NCBI GenBank assembly: GCA_023433445.1 | Contig: JAEZCS010000016.1 | Location: forward strand, 1-64,000 | Direction of reading: 5' to 3' | From: Pseudomonadota bacterium | Lineage (GTDB): Bacteria; Pseudomonadota; Alphaproteobacteria; Sphingomonadales; Sphingomonadaceae | Length of the DNA: 64,000 bases | Shown here: positions 43,660 to 52,109 of the stretch, piece after piece | How the letters are laid out: the number at the start of each line of letters is the position of its first letter | How positions within the stretch are numbered: position 1 is the first letter of the stretch | Position numbers and translations under genes: made by a program | The notes under the pieces: generated by a model | What the model was told of the DNA's origin: nothing | Databases searched by the model: none | The model's input: the letters and a program-made list of their open reading frames with translations, nothing else

Positions 43660-44361
43660 ATGAGGTCAATGCGCGAGATTATTTTCGATACAGAAACCAC
43701 TGGGTTCGACCCGGCCTCGGGCGATCGGCTGGTAGAGATCGGTTGCATCGAACTGCTGAACCGGGTGCCCACGGGCCGCACCTTCCACGCTTACTATAAT
43801 CCTCAGCGATCGATGCCCGCCGCTGCCGAAGCGATTCACGGGCTGTCGGACATATTCCTGAAGGACAAGCCGCTTTTCGCGCATGGAGTCGAGGAGCTGC
43901 TGGACTTTCTGGAGGACAGCCACCTCGTCGCGCACAATGCGCGGTTTGACTTCGGCTTCCTCAACCATGAGTTGAAGCTTTGCGGTCTGCCTGAAGTGGG
44001 CATGCACCGGATGATCGACACGGTCGCGATCGCGCGGCAGCTGCATCCTGGCGCCAAACATAGCCTGGACGCGCTTTGCACCCGCTATGGCATCGATCGC
44101 AGCCACCGCATCAAGCATGGCGCCTTGCTGGACGCCGAATTGCTGGCGCAGCTGTATATCGAGCTAAAAGGAGGCCGTCAGATCGGCCTTGGTCTAGCAC
44201 AGGAGGAAGAGAAAGACGCCATTCGGGTGGAACTCGCGGCCAATATCGCGGTTCGCCCTGTTCGTCCCGCGCGGGTTTTCGTGGCCAGCGCGATGGAGCT
44301 GGAGAGGCATGCAGCGTTTGTCGCGATGCTGGAAAAGCCGCTCTGGCTGGAAGAGGCTTGA
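43660..44361 (+). CDS. dnaQ: DNA polymerase III epsilon subunit (proofreading exonuclease)
   Basis: DEDDh 3'-5' exonuclease. ExoI EIIFDTETTGFDPASG, ExoII LVAHNARFDFGFLNHEL, ExoIII KHSLDALCTRYGIDRSHRIKHGALLDAELL-type region with His and Asp. 233 residues; the C-terminal part binds the polymerase alpha subunit. The start may be at 43660 or at the ATG at 43669 (MREIIFDTETTG), which is closer to the family N-terminus; no Shine-Dalgarno decides. The motif spans are conserved with alphaproteobacterial DnaQ. Confidence 0.93.
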   Translation: MRSMREIIFDTETTGFDPASGDRLVEIGCIELLNRVPTGRTFHAYYNPQRSMPAAAEAIHGLSDIFLKDKPLFAHGVEELLDFLEDSHLVAHNARFDFGFLNHELKLCGLPEVGMHRMIDTVAIARQLHPGAKHSLDALCTRYGIDRSHRIKHGALLDAELLAQLYIELKGGRQIGLGLAQEEEKDAIRVELAANIAVRPVRPARVFVASAMELERHAAFVAMLEKPLWLEEA

Positions 44362-44442
44362 AGGCTGGTTTGACATACTGCCCTTCACGCTTCGCCCAAC
44401 CGGACTGCGTCCCGCAGCCCGGCAAGAACAAGGAGAAGGCAT

Positions 44443-45048
44443 ATGGATATTCGTGTTTCCGGGCATCAGGTCGATACGGGCGAGGCTCTGAAGGAGCATG
44501 TGGCGACCCGGTTGGAGGCGATGGCCGAGAAATATTTTTCGCGCACGATTTCCGCCCAGGTCACGTTCCGGCCTGCGCCCCATGGGGCTTTCCACTGTGA
44601 TATCGTCTGTCATGTGATGACCGGCCTGATCCTGAAAGGAGCGGGCGAGGCGCAGGAAGCGCATCCGGCGTTCGATCAGGCGGCAGAAAAGATCGAACGG
44701 CAGCTGCGGCGCTACATGCGCCGCCTGAAGGACCGCCACCCACAGGCTGTCGCTGCCGAAGCGCTGCGCGCCAATGGCTATGACCTCAATGGGATGGATG
44801 GCGCGGGCTACACCATCTTCGCTTCGTCGCATGAGGAAGAGGAACCGGCCGACGCACCCCTGATCGTGGCGGAGACGCGGGTCGACATTCCAGAAGCCAG
44901 CGTGTCGGACGCGGTCATGATGCTGGACCTGCGCAATACCAACGCGCTGCTGTTCCTGAACGCCGGCACATCGGCCTATAACATGGTCTATCGCCGCCAG
45001 GATGGGACGATCGGCTGGGTCGAGCCACGCGCGCAGGCGAACGCCTGA
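44443..45048 (+). CDS. hpf: Ribosome hibernation-promoting factor, long form
   Basis: A 201-residue protein with an N-terminal S30AE domain (MDIRVSGHQVDTGEALKEHV, KYFSRTISAQVTF) and a C-terminal dimerisation domain (DAVMMLDLRNTNALLFLNAG, YRRQDGTIGWVEP). The long form drives 100S ribosome dimer formation in stationary phase. Strong Shine-Dalgarno AAGGAGAAGG. It is followed by ptsN, the order common near rpoN in many proteobacteria, although rpoN is not here. Confidence 0.93.
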   Translation: MDIRVSGHQVDTGEALKEHVATRLEAMAEKYFSRTISAQVTFRPAPHGAFHCDIVCHVMTGLILKGAGEAQEAHPAFDQAAEKIERQLRRYMRRLKDRHPQAVAAEALRANGYDLNGMDGAGYTIFASSHEEEEPADAPLIVAETRVDIPEASVSDAVMMLDLRNTNALLFLNAGTSAYNMVYRRQDGTIGWVEPRAQANA

Positions 45049-45175
45049 CCACCGAGCCCGGTCCCGGGCCGCCATTGACCCGAAGCGGCAGGCGGCCTAT
45101 GGGGCCGGGCTTTATATCCCCGGGCACGCGCGATTTGTTGGGGTATGGCGCACCCCCGGCTGTTCCAGGTTGGTC

Positions 45176-45643
45176 ATGGTTCATTTCAACGACATCATCG
45201 CGCCGGAAGCCGTAGCAACAGACGTCTCGGCAAACGGCAAGAAAGCCCTGTTTCAGAAGATCGCGCAGCTGTCCGCGTCTGCATATCGATTGAACCCCGA
45301 CATGGTTTCAGAAGCCCTGTTCGAGCGCGAACGCCTGGGTTCGACGGGCTTTGGCGGCGGAGTCGCCATCCCGCATGCGAAGATTCCCGGGCTTGAGCGT
45401 ATGAGCGGAGCTGTCGTGCTGCTCGATCCGCCGATTGCCTTTGATGCGGTGGACGATGCCCCGGTCGACATCGTCTTCGCCTTGCTGTCGCCAGTCGATA
45501 GCGGCGCGGAGCATCTGAAGACGCTGGCGCGGGTATCGCGCTACTTGCGCGACGAAGGCCATGTCGCGCGGCTGCGAGGCGCGAAATCAGCCGAGGCGCT
45601 GCACGCCTTGCTGGCTGGCGGTGAAACGCGGGACGCCGCCTGA
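45176..45643 (+). CDS. ptsN: Nitrogen-regulatory PTS EIIA component
   Basis: EIIA-Ntr of the regulatory phosphotransfer chain. 155 residues. The phosphorylated His is in GGGVAIPHAKIPGLERM, in the N-terminal half; fold features (ERERLGSTGFGGG, LLSPVDSGAEHLKTLARVSR) match the mannitol/fructose EIIA family. I took the ATG at 45176 (MVHFNDIIAPEAV). Next gene starts 2 bp after its stop. Confidence 0.92.
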   Translation: MVHFNDIIAPEAVATDVSANGKKALFQKIAQLSASAYRLNPDMVSEALFERERLGSTGFGGGVAIPHAKIPGLERMSGAVVLLDPPIAFDAVDDAPVDIVFALLSPVDSGAEHLKTLARVSRYLRDEGHVARLRGAKSAEALHALLAGGETRDAA

Positions 45644-45644
45644 G

Positions 45645-46100
45645 ATGACCCAAGTGCCGAGCGGCGAGGCAGCGCATTTTCGGGCGCTGGAGAATCTCTA
45701 CCGCTCCGCACCCATCAACCGGCTGTTCCGATCTGAGCTGACGATTCCAGAGCCGGGCCGCTCCATCATCGAATTCGACGTCGATGAAGAGCAGTTCCAC
45801 GCGGCGGGCGCGGTCCATGGCACGGTCTATTTCAAGATGATGGACGACGCCGCCTTTTATGCGGCGAACAGTCTGGTCAGCGATCGTTTCCTGCTGACGA
45901 CCGCGTTCAACCTGCTGTTCACCCGGCCGATCGGGCCTGGACGAATTCGCGCCGAAGGCCGTTGGATCAGTGGCAAGCGACGTGTATTCGTCGCCGAAGC
46001 AAGCCTTGTCGACATGGACGGCGAAGAGGTTGGCCGGGGAACCGGCACATTCATGCGGTCACACATCCCCCTGTCATCGCTGCCAGGCTATGCAGGCTGA
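45645..46100 (+). CDS. PaaI-family hotdog thioesterase
   Basis: A 151-residue hotdog-fold protein, probably an acyl-CoA thioesterase. The sequence GAVHGTVYFKMMDDAAFYAAN carries the PaaI-type HG..(x)n..D active-site helix (His-Gly then Asp). It begins 2 bp after ptsN and overlaps the DUF1491 gene by 11 bp, so it is part of an operon. Substrate unknown. Confidence 0.86.
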   Translation: MTQVPSGEAAHFRALENLYRSAPINRLFRSELTIPEPGRSIIEFDVDEEQFHAAGAVHGTVYFKMMDDAAFYAANSLVSDRFLLTTAFNLLFTRPIGPGRIRAEGRWISGKRRVFVAEASLVDMDGEEVGRGTGTFMRSHIPLSSLPGYAG

Positions 46101-46428
46101 CCGACTGACCAGCGCGATGCTGGTCGGCGTGCTGGTGAGGCGCGCGGCAGCGGCGGGCGGCTTTGCTACGGTGCTGGTAAAAGGCGACGATATCAGCGGC
46201 GTCATCCTGATCGAAGCGGCCGAAAGAGGGCAGTTTTCCGGCCTTTTCGAGCGCATGTCCGACTTTGAAGGCGGGTATCGGATGGAACGGTGCGGGCCTG
46301 CGGTGGAAGAGGGAACCGAGTCCCTCAATCAATATATAGCCAGGCGCAAAAGATCGGACCCCGACCTGTGGGTGATCGAACTCGATATCGCGGATGCTGA
46401 ACGGTTCGCCGCTGAAACGATCTGCTGA
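46090..46428 (+). CDS. DUF1491 family protein
   Basis: A 112-residue soluble protein (MLVGVLVRRAAAAGGFATVL, GVILIEAAERGQFSGLFERM, DPDLWVIELDIADAERF) matching the alphaproteobacterial DUF1491 family. No known biochemical role. It overlaps the thioesterase gene by 11 bp. The C-terminal SDPDLWVIELD pattern is the most conserved family feature. Confidence 0.83.
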   Translation: MQADRLTSAMLVGVLVRRAAAAGGFATVLVKGDDISGVILIEAAERGQFSGLFERMSDFEGGYRMERCGPAVEEGTESLNQYIARRKRSDPDLWVIELDIADAERFAAETIC

Positions 46429-46611
46429 TCGTTGACTCTCCCGGGCGGTGAGGGCACTGGCCCCTCCCAACGCTTAACGCGCAGGTTGCCGAATTCGCCC
46501 GTGGGGGGCGGGCGAGGTAAACACGCAGACGGGGGGCGGCCTGACGTCGATAGTATGTGATGGGGTTTTTCCCGACGTCCCTGGCCAAGAACCGCACGTT
46601 TCTGAGTTATA

Positions 46612-47259
46612 ATGAGTTTACGTTTGAAGGCCGCGACTGCCGCGGCATTTGCCCTGACCGCAACAGTGGCGGTTACTGCGGCCGATATGTCGAGCGCCAG
46701 TGAAGCCGCTCCATCGGTCGTCTCCCTCACAGGGAATCAAGAGCTGAATGCAGCTCCGGCGGCTTCCAAGCCCGCTGTTGTTTTCGCCGCACCGCGCGAA
46801 GTCGCGCAGCCGCTGGCCGATCTTTCCGACAGTGCCGATGTGCGCGCCGACAATCTGTCTGCCCTGGTCGATGCGCATGGCGAGGCCGAAAGCGTCGAGG
46901 GCGACATGAGGTGCCTGGCCGGCGCGGTCTATTTCGAGTCGAAGGGCGAAAGCCTGGAAGGCCAGCTGGCGGTCGCTCGTGTCATCATCAATCGCGCGAA
47001 GTCGGGCCGTTTCGCCAGCAGCCTGTGCGGCGTTGTTTATCAGCCCGGCCAGTTCAGCTTTGTTCGCGGACGTGGCATGCCCGCAATTCCGACGGCAAGC
47101 GAAAGCTGGCGGCAGGCGGTCGCGATCGCGCAGATCGCCATGCAGGATCGTTGGGACAGCAAGGCGGAAGGCGCCCTGTTCTTTCACGCCCGCCGCGTGT
47201 CGCCGAACTGGGGCAAGCGTCAATTGGCCGCGATCGACAACCATATCTTCTATCGCTGA
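46612..47259 (+). CDS. SleB/CwlJ-type cell-wall hydrolase (Hydrolase_2), exported
   Basis: Predicted peptidoglycan hydrolase of 215 residues: signal sequence (AATAAAFALTATVAVTAADM), a low-complexity Ala/Pro linker to about residue 90, then the catalytic domain with CLAGAVYFESKGESLEGQLA (catalytic Glu), VARVIINRAKSGRF, CGVVYQPGQFSFV and ALFFHARRVSPNW. Sphingomonads and related groups carry several such proteins in place of germination functions. A strong intrinsic terminator follows at 47289. Confidence 0.9.
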   Translation: MSLRLKAATAAAFALTATVAVTAADMSSASEAAPSVVSLTGNQELNAAPAASKPAVVFAAPREVAQPLADLSDSADVRADNLSALVDAHGEAESVEGDMRCLAGAVYFESKGESLEGQLAVARVIINRAKSGRFASSLCGVVYQPGQFSFVRGRGMPAIPTASESWRQAVAIAQIAMQDRWDSKAEGALFFHARRVSPNWGKRQLAAIDNHIFYR

Positions 47260-47288
47260 TCCTCGGGTCGCACATCACAAGGACAGCG

Positions 47289-47323
47289 GGCCGGTTCAGG
47301 AAACTGAATCGGCCTTTTCTTTT
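47289..47323 (+). terminator. Rho-independent terminator after the cell-wall hydrolase gene
   Basis: GGCCGGTTCAG (47289-47299) pairs with CTGAATCGGCC (47304-47314), an 11-bp stem with one G-U pair and a GAAA tetraloop, followed by TTTTCTTTT. It isolates the hydrolase gene from the SOS-controlled mmcB just downstream. Confidence 0.88.
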
Positions 47324-47338
47324 GTTCCCTTCTTGTTC
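47324..47338 (+). promoter_or_regulatory. LexA (SOS) box, alphaproteobacterial GTTC-N7-GTTC
   Basis: GTTCCCTTCTTGTTC is an exact match to the alphaproteobacterial LexA operator GTTC-N7-GTTC. It ends 12 bp before the ATG of mmcB, where bound repressor would block transcription initiation. mmcB is a known SOS gene in Caulobacter, so the site and the gene support each other. Confidence 0.85.
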
Positions 47339-47350
47339 TAAAAGCGCAGC

Positions 47351-47860
47351 ATGAGTCCGGCTTCTTCCTTGCCCGCGCCCGATGAGGGCTGCTCACCGCT
47401 GACTGACGGTACGGCGCTGGCCGTCGCGCGCGGGACGTTGCGGCTATTCTATCGCCACGACATGAGTGGGATATTGGAAGTGCCGCTGCCCAATGGCCGC
47501 CGTGCCGACATCATGGCGCTGGATAGCGCGGGCCGCATCACCATCGTCGAGATCAAATGCAGTCGCGCTGATTTGCTGGGCGACATGAAGTGGCCCGATT
47601 ATCTTGATTATTGCGATCGCTTCTTCTGGGCGGTGCCTTCCGGCTTCGACTTGGCGTTGTTCGATAGCGAAGCGCTGTGGCCAGCGCGAACCGGCCTGAT
47701 CGTTGCGGACCAATATGATGCCGAACTGCTGCGGCCAGCGCCAGTCGAGCCGCTCGCTGCTGCGCGCCGAAAGGCAGAGACGCTGCGTTTTGCGCGGCGG
47801 GCGGCGCGGCGGCTGACCGCACTGGCGGACCCGGACCATGCCGCGGAACTGGGGTGGTGA
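47351..47860 (+). CDS. mmcB: MmcB family DNA repair protein
   Basis: A 169-residue protein of the MmcB (DUF2228-like) family, linked to mitomycin C resistance in Caulobacter. It has a nuclease-like core: RRADIMALDSAGRITIVEIKCSRADLLGD shows the PD-(D/E)xK-type D...E-x-K arrangement, with MKWPDYLDYCDRFFWAVPSG following. Preceded by a perfect SOS box, so it should be induced by DNA damage. Confidence 0.9.
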   Translation: MSPASSLPAPDEGCSPLTDGTALAVARGTLRLFYRHDMSGILEVPLPNGRRADIMALDSAGRITIVEIKCSRADLLGDMKWPDYLDYCDRFFWAVPSGFDLALFDSEALWPARTGLIVADQYDAELLRPAPVEPLAAARRKAETLRFARRAARRLTALADPDHAAELGW

Positions 47861-47937
47861 CGGCTGACGTCGCAACCTCGACCTTTATCGAGGGCGCGTG
47901 CCTCAATATTCACTGGCGAGAGGCAGAAGCAGGCCCG

Positions 47938-48561
47938 TTAAAAAGTCGGACCTTGAACCGGACCGGATGGCGCGGCCTTGGGCTTGGCAGCGGCCAGCAC
48001 TTCGACAATGCCCGATGTGCGGGCATCCCGTTCAGCATAATCACGCGCGGACATGCCGGCGATCGTGTCGCGCTTGTCCGCATTCGCGCCCTGCCCGACC
48101 AGCAGGCGAACAAGGCCAATGTCCCGCAACTGCACCGCACGGATCAGCGGGGTTTCGCCGCTGCCGTTGGTCTTGTCGATCTGCGCGCCGCCAGCGAGCA
48201 GCGTGCGGACGCCATCCTCGAACCGGGCCTGCACTGCATTCATGAGTGGGGTATTGCCGCGATTGTCGGCGAGGTTGGGATTGGCGCCCTTTGAGATCAG
48301 GAAGGACAGCCATGTGTTGTCGCGCCTGGCGATGACCAGATGCAGCGCGGTTTCGCCGCTATTGACGTCGCGGCTGTTGATGACGGTCGAACCCGGTTTC
48401 TGGATCAGGTCGGTGGCTTTCTGCCCGTCGGCATCCTTCACCGCCTTCAGGAAATTATAGGCGTCCGAAAATTGCGCATGCGCTGCGACCGGCGACAGCA
48501 ATGTCAGCGCCAGCGCCGCTGCGCGAGCCCCCTTCATCCAAGCCGAAAAAGCCTTCATCAT
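47938..48561 (-). CDS. Exported ankyrin-repeat protein
   Basis: A 207-residue protein with a signal peptide (ALALTLLSPVAAHAQFSD) and about four ankyrin repeats: SGETALHLVIARRDNTWLSF, GNTPLMNAVQARFEDGVRTL, GETPLIRAVQLRDIGLVRLL and the partial MSARDYAERDARTSGI. A protein-binding role in the periplasm is likely; partner unknown. Two adjacent ATGs (48561, 48558) are possible starts. It is divergent from the SCO gene by about 60 bp. Confidence 0.87.
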   Translation of the reverse strand: MMKAFSAWMKGARAAALALTLLSPVAAHAQFSDAYNFLKAVKDADGQKATDLIQKPGSTVINSRDVNSGETALHLVIARRDNTWLSFLISKGANPNLADNRGNTPLMNAVQARFEDGVRTLLAGGAQIDKTNGSGETPLIRAVQLRDIGLVRLLVGQGANADKRDTIAGMSARDYAERDARTSGIVEVLAAAKPKAAPSGPVQGPTF

Positions 48562-48623
48562 ACGTTCTCGAGCCCCGTTGGCATTTGCAATGGCGGCCAT
48601 AGCAGGGCATGGCTGGCGGCGCC

Positions 48624-49265
48624 ATGAACAAAGCAATCCGTTCCCTCGTCCTGCCGATCATCGCCCTGCTGGCCGCCTGTAATATGGGTGCTGGCGGAAA
48701 CGCATCAAGCGAGGCGGAGAGCATGCGCGGCGATCTGGCCGGAGCACGCATCGGAGCGCCTTTCACCTTGACCGACCAGGACGGGAAGAAGGTGCGCTGG
48801 GATGATTTCGAGGGCAAGTACCGGCTCGTCTATTTCGGTTACAGCTATTGCCCCGACGTCTGCCCGCTGGACCTGCAGCACATCATGCAGGGCTTTTCCC
48901 AGTTCGAGAAGGTGGATGCGGAGCGCGCGGCGAAGGTCCAGCCGATCTTCATCAGCGTCGATCCGGAACGCGATACGCCCGCTGTGCTGAAAACCTATGT
49001 CGCGGCCTTTCATCCCAAGCTGATCGGCCTGACCGGCACGCCGGAGGAGATCGCGAAGGTCGCGAAGGATTTCGTCGTGATCGCCAATAAGGAAGAGGTG
49101 GAAGGCGCCAGCAGCTATCTGGTAAGCCATAGCCGCACGCCTTATCTTTTCGGGCCCGATGGTCAGCCTGTGGCCTTGGTGCCGGTGGATGATCCGGGAA
49201 CGGCGGACAAGCAGGAAGGGACGGCGGATGATGTGCGCGGCTTCCTGGAAAAATGGATCAAGTGA
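48624..49265 (+). CDS. SCO1/SenC-family copper chaperone, lipoprotein
   Basis: Thioredoxin-fold protein that delivers copper to the CuA centre of cytochrome oxidase. 213 residues with lipobox LLAACN (Cys about 17), copper-binding GYSYCPDVCPLD and the distal His in SYLVSHSRTPYLF. The ATG at 48624 gives the best lipoprotein signal; one at 48609 is possible. The next gene begins about 5 bp after the stop. Confidence 0.91.
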   Translation: MNKAIRSLVLPIIALLAACNMGAGGNASSEAESMRGDLAGARIGAPFTLTDQDGKKVRWDDFEGKYRLVYFGYSYCPDVCPLDLQHIMQGFSQFEKVDAERAAKVQPIFISVDPERDTPAVLKTYVAAFHPKLIGLTGTPEEIAKVAKDFVVIANKEEVEGASSYLVSHSRTPYLFGPDGQPVALVPVDDPGTADKQEGTADDVRGFLEKWIK

Positions 49266-49269
49266 CGGT

Positions 49270-49695
49270 TTGAACTTCTGGGAAAAACCACTCGACAAGC
49301 TGGACCGCGCGGAGTGGGAAGCACTGTGCGACGGGTGCGGCAAATGCTGCCTGCACAAGGCAGAGGATGAGGATACGGGGCGCGTCTATCCTACCAACGT
49401 CGCCTGCCGCTTGCTGGACCGGCATAGCGGACAGTGCAGCAATTACAGTGAACGGCGGCGCTTCGTGCCTGACTGCGTCCGGCTGACCCCGCAAAAGGTG
49501 AAGACCATCAGCTGGCTGCCACGCACTTGCGCTTATCGGCTGCGGGGCGAGGGCAAGCCGCTGCCGGCCTGGCACTATCTGATCAGCGGCGATCGCGAGG
49601 CTGTGCATCGTGCGCAGGAATCGGTGCGCGGCTGGACGATTGCGGAGGCGGACGCAGGCGATTGGGAAAATCATCTTGTCGACCGCGAGCTCTGA
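49270..49695 (+). CDS. YcgN-type cysteine-cluster protein (UPF0260)
   Basis: A 141-residue protein with the cysteine pattern EALCDGCGKCCLHK, NVACRLLD, GQCSNY, VPDCVRL and PRTCAYR, the metal-binding arrangement of the YcgN/UPF0260 family (function unknown, probably Fe-S or Zn). No ATG fits the family N-terminus; the TTG at 49270 gives (M)NFWEKPLDKLD, which does, so I propose a TTG start. It overlaps the downstream metallopeptidase gene. Confidence 0.84.
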   Translation: MNFWEKPLDKLDRAEWEALCDGCGKCCLHKAEDEDTGRVYPTNVACRLLDRHSGQCSNYSERRRFVPDCVRLTPQKVKTISWLPRTCAYRLRGEGKPLPAWHYLISGDREAVHRAQESVRGWTIAEADAGDWENHLVDREL

Positions 49696-50386
49696 CAGCA
49701 GCATCACTATCGACGGCATTGCCGTTCCGGTCCGAATCCGCCGGTCGGCGCGGGCCAAGGCCTACCGCCTGTCGCTCGACCATGCGCGCGGGGAACTACG
49801 GTTGTCGCTGCCGATGCGGGCCAATCTTAACCGCGCGCTGGGCTGGGCTCAGGGACATGAAGGTTGGGTACGGACGCAGATGGCGGCGCGGCCTGCGCTG
49901 GTGCGGTTCGATGATGGGACGTGCTTTCCGCTGGAAGGGCGAGAGATTCAGGTCTGCTGGATGGCGGATGCGTCTCGCACGGTTCGGATCGATGGCGACC
50001 GGCTGATTTTGGGAGGCATGCGCGAGTCGGTGGGGCCGCGCGTGCTGCGCTGGCTGAAGGCGCGGGCGAGGGCGGTGCTGGAGGAAGAGAGCCATGCAAT
50101 GGCGCGCGATCATGATTTGATCGTGGCATCCGTAGGCATCGGCGATCCGCGTAGCCGCTGGGCGAGTTGCGCGTCGAGCGGCGCGATCCGCTACAGCTGG
50201 CGCCTGATCCTGTGCCCACCACATGTTCGGCGCGCGACGGTGGCGCATGAACTTGCTCACCTGCTGCACATGGATCACAGCCCAGCATTCCATGCAGCCC
50301 ATGCGCGGATATTGGGGGAAGATCCCAAGCCCGCCCGCGCATGGCTAAGGGAGCATGGGTCGGGGCTGCACCGCTACATCGCCTGA
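49676..50386 (+). CDS. YgjP-like M48-family metallopeptidase (DUF45)
   Basis: Zinc metallopeptidase of the YgjP/WSS1-like type. The metal site is VAHELAHLLHMDHSPAF (HExxH with a third His in the following helix). Upstream the sequence SRWASCASSGAIRYSWRLIL is the usual DUF45 signature. About 236 residues. The start is unclear: the frame is open upstream, the first plausible codon is a TTG at 49676 inside the YcgN gene end; the conserved domain starts near 49706. Confidence 0.82.
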   Translation: MSTASSDSSITIDGIAVPVRIRRSARAKAYRLSLDHARGELRLSLPMRANLNRALGWAQGHEGWVRTQMAARPALVRFDDGTCFPLEGREIQVCWMADASRTVRIDGDRLILGGMRESVGPRVLRWLKARARAVLEEESHAMARDHDLIVASVGIGDPRSRWASCASSGAIRYSWRLILCPPHVRRATVAHELAHLLHMDHSPAFHAAHARILGEDPKPARAWLREHGSGLHRYIA

Positions 50387-50389
50387 GGG

Positions 50390-51202
50390 TTAAGTTTCGC
50401 CCTCGGATACGCACATATGTGCGGCGTCCTGACGATGGGCGAGGCCACAGCTGCGGCAGATGACGTGTTTGCCGGGCGTGAGGCCGTGGCCGACCGAGAC
50501 GCGTTCATCGAACACATAGCAGTCGCCCTGCCAGCGGCTCTGTTCTTCCGGCATTTCTTCAAGATAACGCAGGATGCCGCCGCGCAGATGATAGACATCG
50601 TCAAAGCCGCGCGAACGCACGAGCGCTGTGGACTTTTCGCAGCGGATGCCGCCCGTGCAGAACATGGCGATGCGGGGTTCGCGGCCTTCTTCCCGCAGTT
50701 GTTCGGCGAAACGGTCGAACCAGACGGGGAACTCGCGGAAGGAGCGCGTTCCGGGGTCGATCGCACGGTCGAAGCTGCCGACGGCGACCTCATAGGCGTT
50801 GCGGGTGTCGATCACGATCGTGTCGGGATCAGCGATCAGCGCGTTCCATTCGGCCGGGTCGAGATAGCGACCGGCCTGTGAGGCAGGGTCGAGATCGCCT
50901 GCGCCCAGCGTTACGATCTCCGGCTTCACCTTGACCTTCATGCGAGCGAAGGGCGGTTCTTCCGCCGTCGCGAATTTAACGTCAAGGTCGGCGCAGCCCG
51001 GAAGCGCGCGGAGATGGGTGAGCAGGGCGTCGATCGCTTCCGCGCTGCCTGCCACGGTGCCATTGATACCTTCATGCGCGAGGATCAGCGTGCCGCATGT
51101 GCCAAGCTGCGCGCAAATGTCGCGCAGTTGGACGGCCAGAGCTTCAGGATCGGCGAAGCTGGCGAAGCGGTAAAGCGCGGCGATGGTGAAGGGCGATGCC
51201 AT
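50390..51202 (-). CDS. trhO: tRNA uridine(34) hydroxylase TrhO (rhodanese-like YceA)
   Basis: Oxygen-dependent hydroxylase that forms ho5U34 in tRNA. 270 residues: N-terminal YceA domain (ALYRFASFADPEALAVQLRD, HEGINGTVAGS) and a C-terminal rhodanese domain with active-site AMFCTGGIRCEKSTA. A cysteine-rich tail (CRSCGLAHRQDAAHMC) is family-like. It converges on the metallopeptidase gene, 3 bp between stops. Confidence 0.92.
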   Translation of the reverse strand: MASPFTIAALYRFASFADPEALAVQLRDICAQLGTCGTLILAHEGINGTVAGSAEAIDALLTHLRALPGCADLDVKFATAEEPPFARMKVKVKPEIVTLGAGDLDPASQAGRYLDPAEWNALIADPDTIVIDTRNAYEVAVGSFDRAIDPGTRSFREFPVWFDRFAEQLREEGREPRIAMFCTGGIRCEKSTALVRSRGFDDVYHLRGGILRYLEEMPEEQSRWQGDCYVFDERVSVGHGLTPGKHVICRSCGLAHRQDAAHMCVSEGET

Positions 51203-51266
51203 GGGGCGCCCATAGCGGCTTCAAACCGCTCTTGAAAGGGCGGGCGCGAGCGCGCATAGGCGAGCA

Positions 51267-51926
51267 ATGGTTCCCTTTTCGTTCGCGGGTCACGAGTTCC
51301 TGGCTTTGCCTGAGGCGGCGCTGTTCTGGCCCGCCCGATCAGCGCTGCTGGTGGCGGACCTGCATTTTGAAAAGGCCAGTTGGTTCAGCCGGTTCGGCGT
51401 GTTCCTGCCGCCGCATGACAGCCAGGCGACACTGGACGTGATCGAGGCGTTGGTGGCGCGGACGGGGGCGCGGGCGGTGTGGTCGCTCGGGGACAGCTTT
51501 CACGATGCCGACGGCGCGGCAAGGCTGCCGTCCAAGGCGCGCGAGCGGCTGGAGGCGCTTACGTCTCGTCTGGATTGGTTGTGGATCACAGGGAATCATG
51601 ACGCGGGCATGGACGCAACGCCGGGTGGACGGCGCGTCGTGGAAGCCGAGGTGGATGGGATCTGGCTGCGCCATGAGGCCGACCCGGTCGATTCGCGCCC
51701 GGAAATTTCAGGGCATTTTCACCCCAAGCTCCGGCTGTCGCTGCGCGGGCGGCGGGTGTCGCGGCGTTGCTTCGTCGGCTCTTCCTCCAAGCTTATCCTC
51801 CCTGCGCTGGGTGCGCTGACTGGCGGTCTGGATGCGGGACATGGTGAGATTCGCCGCGCCGTTGGACCAGGCGCCATGGCAATGGTGCCGGTGGCGGACA
51901 GGATGCTGCGTTTCCCGCTTGGCTAG
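51267..51926 (+). CDS. pdeM: Ligase-associated DNA damage response endonuclease PdeM-like
   Basis: Calcineurin-like metallophosphoesterase of 219 residues. Metal ligand motifs LLVADLHFEKA, SLGDSFHDAD, ITGNHDAG and SGHFHPK match the PdeM family. Family members usually sit beside a ligase/helicase pair (LigD/Lhr-type); none is in this window, so a role in DNA repair is by family resemblance only. 61 bp divergent from trhO. Confidence 0.85.
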   Translation: MVPFSFAGHEFLALPEAALFWPARSALLVADLHFEKASWFSRFGVFLPPHDSQATLDVIEALVARTGARAVWSLGDSFHDADGAARLPSKARERLEALTSRLDWLWITGNHDAGMDATPGGRRVVEAEVDGIWLRHEADPVDSRPEISGHFHPKLRLSLRGRRVSRRCFVGSSSKLILPALGALTGGLDAGHGEIRRAVGPGAMAMVPVADRMLRFPLG

Positions 51927-52109
51927 CTACGTTACGGAAACGTAGCGTTAAGCTGTTGCTGTTAAGCCACAGGAAGCGGCAATCAGGTCAGTCGATGCGC
52001 AAAGGGCTGGAAAAGCTGGCGTGCCTTGCCTTTGGCCTGCTGTGGCCGCATAATCGCACTCCGTAGACGACATGGGAAAATCATGCGCTGCAGGAGAGGA
52101 AAGGGTCTC

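Noticed and set aside
44371..44400. TTGACA-like -35 box before hpf
   Set aside because: No acceptable -10 at 16-18 bp spacing, so too weak to call a promoter.
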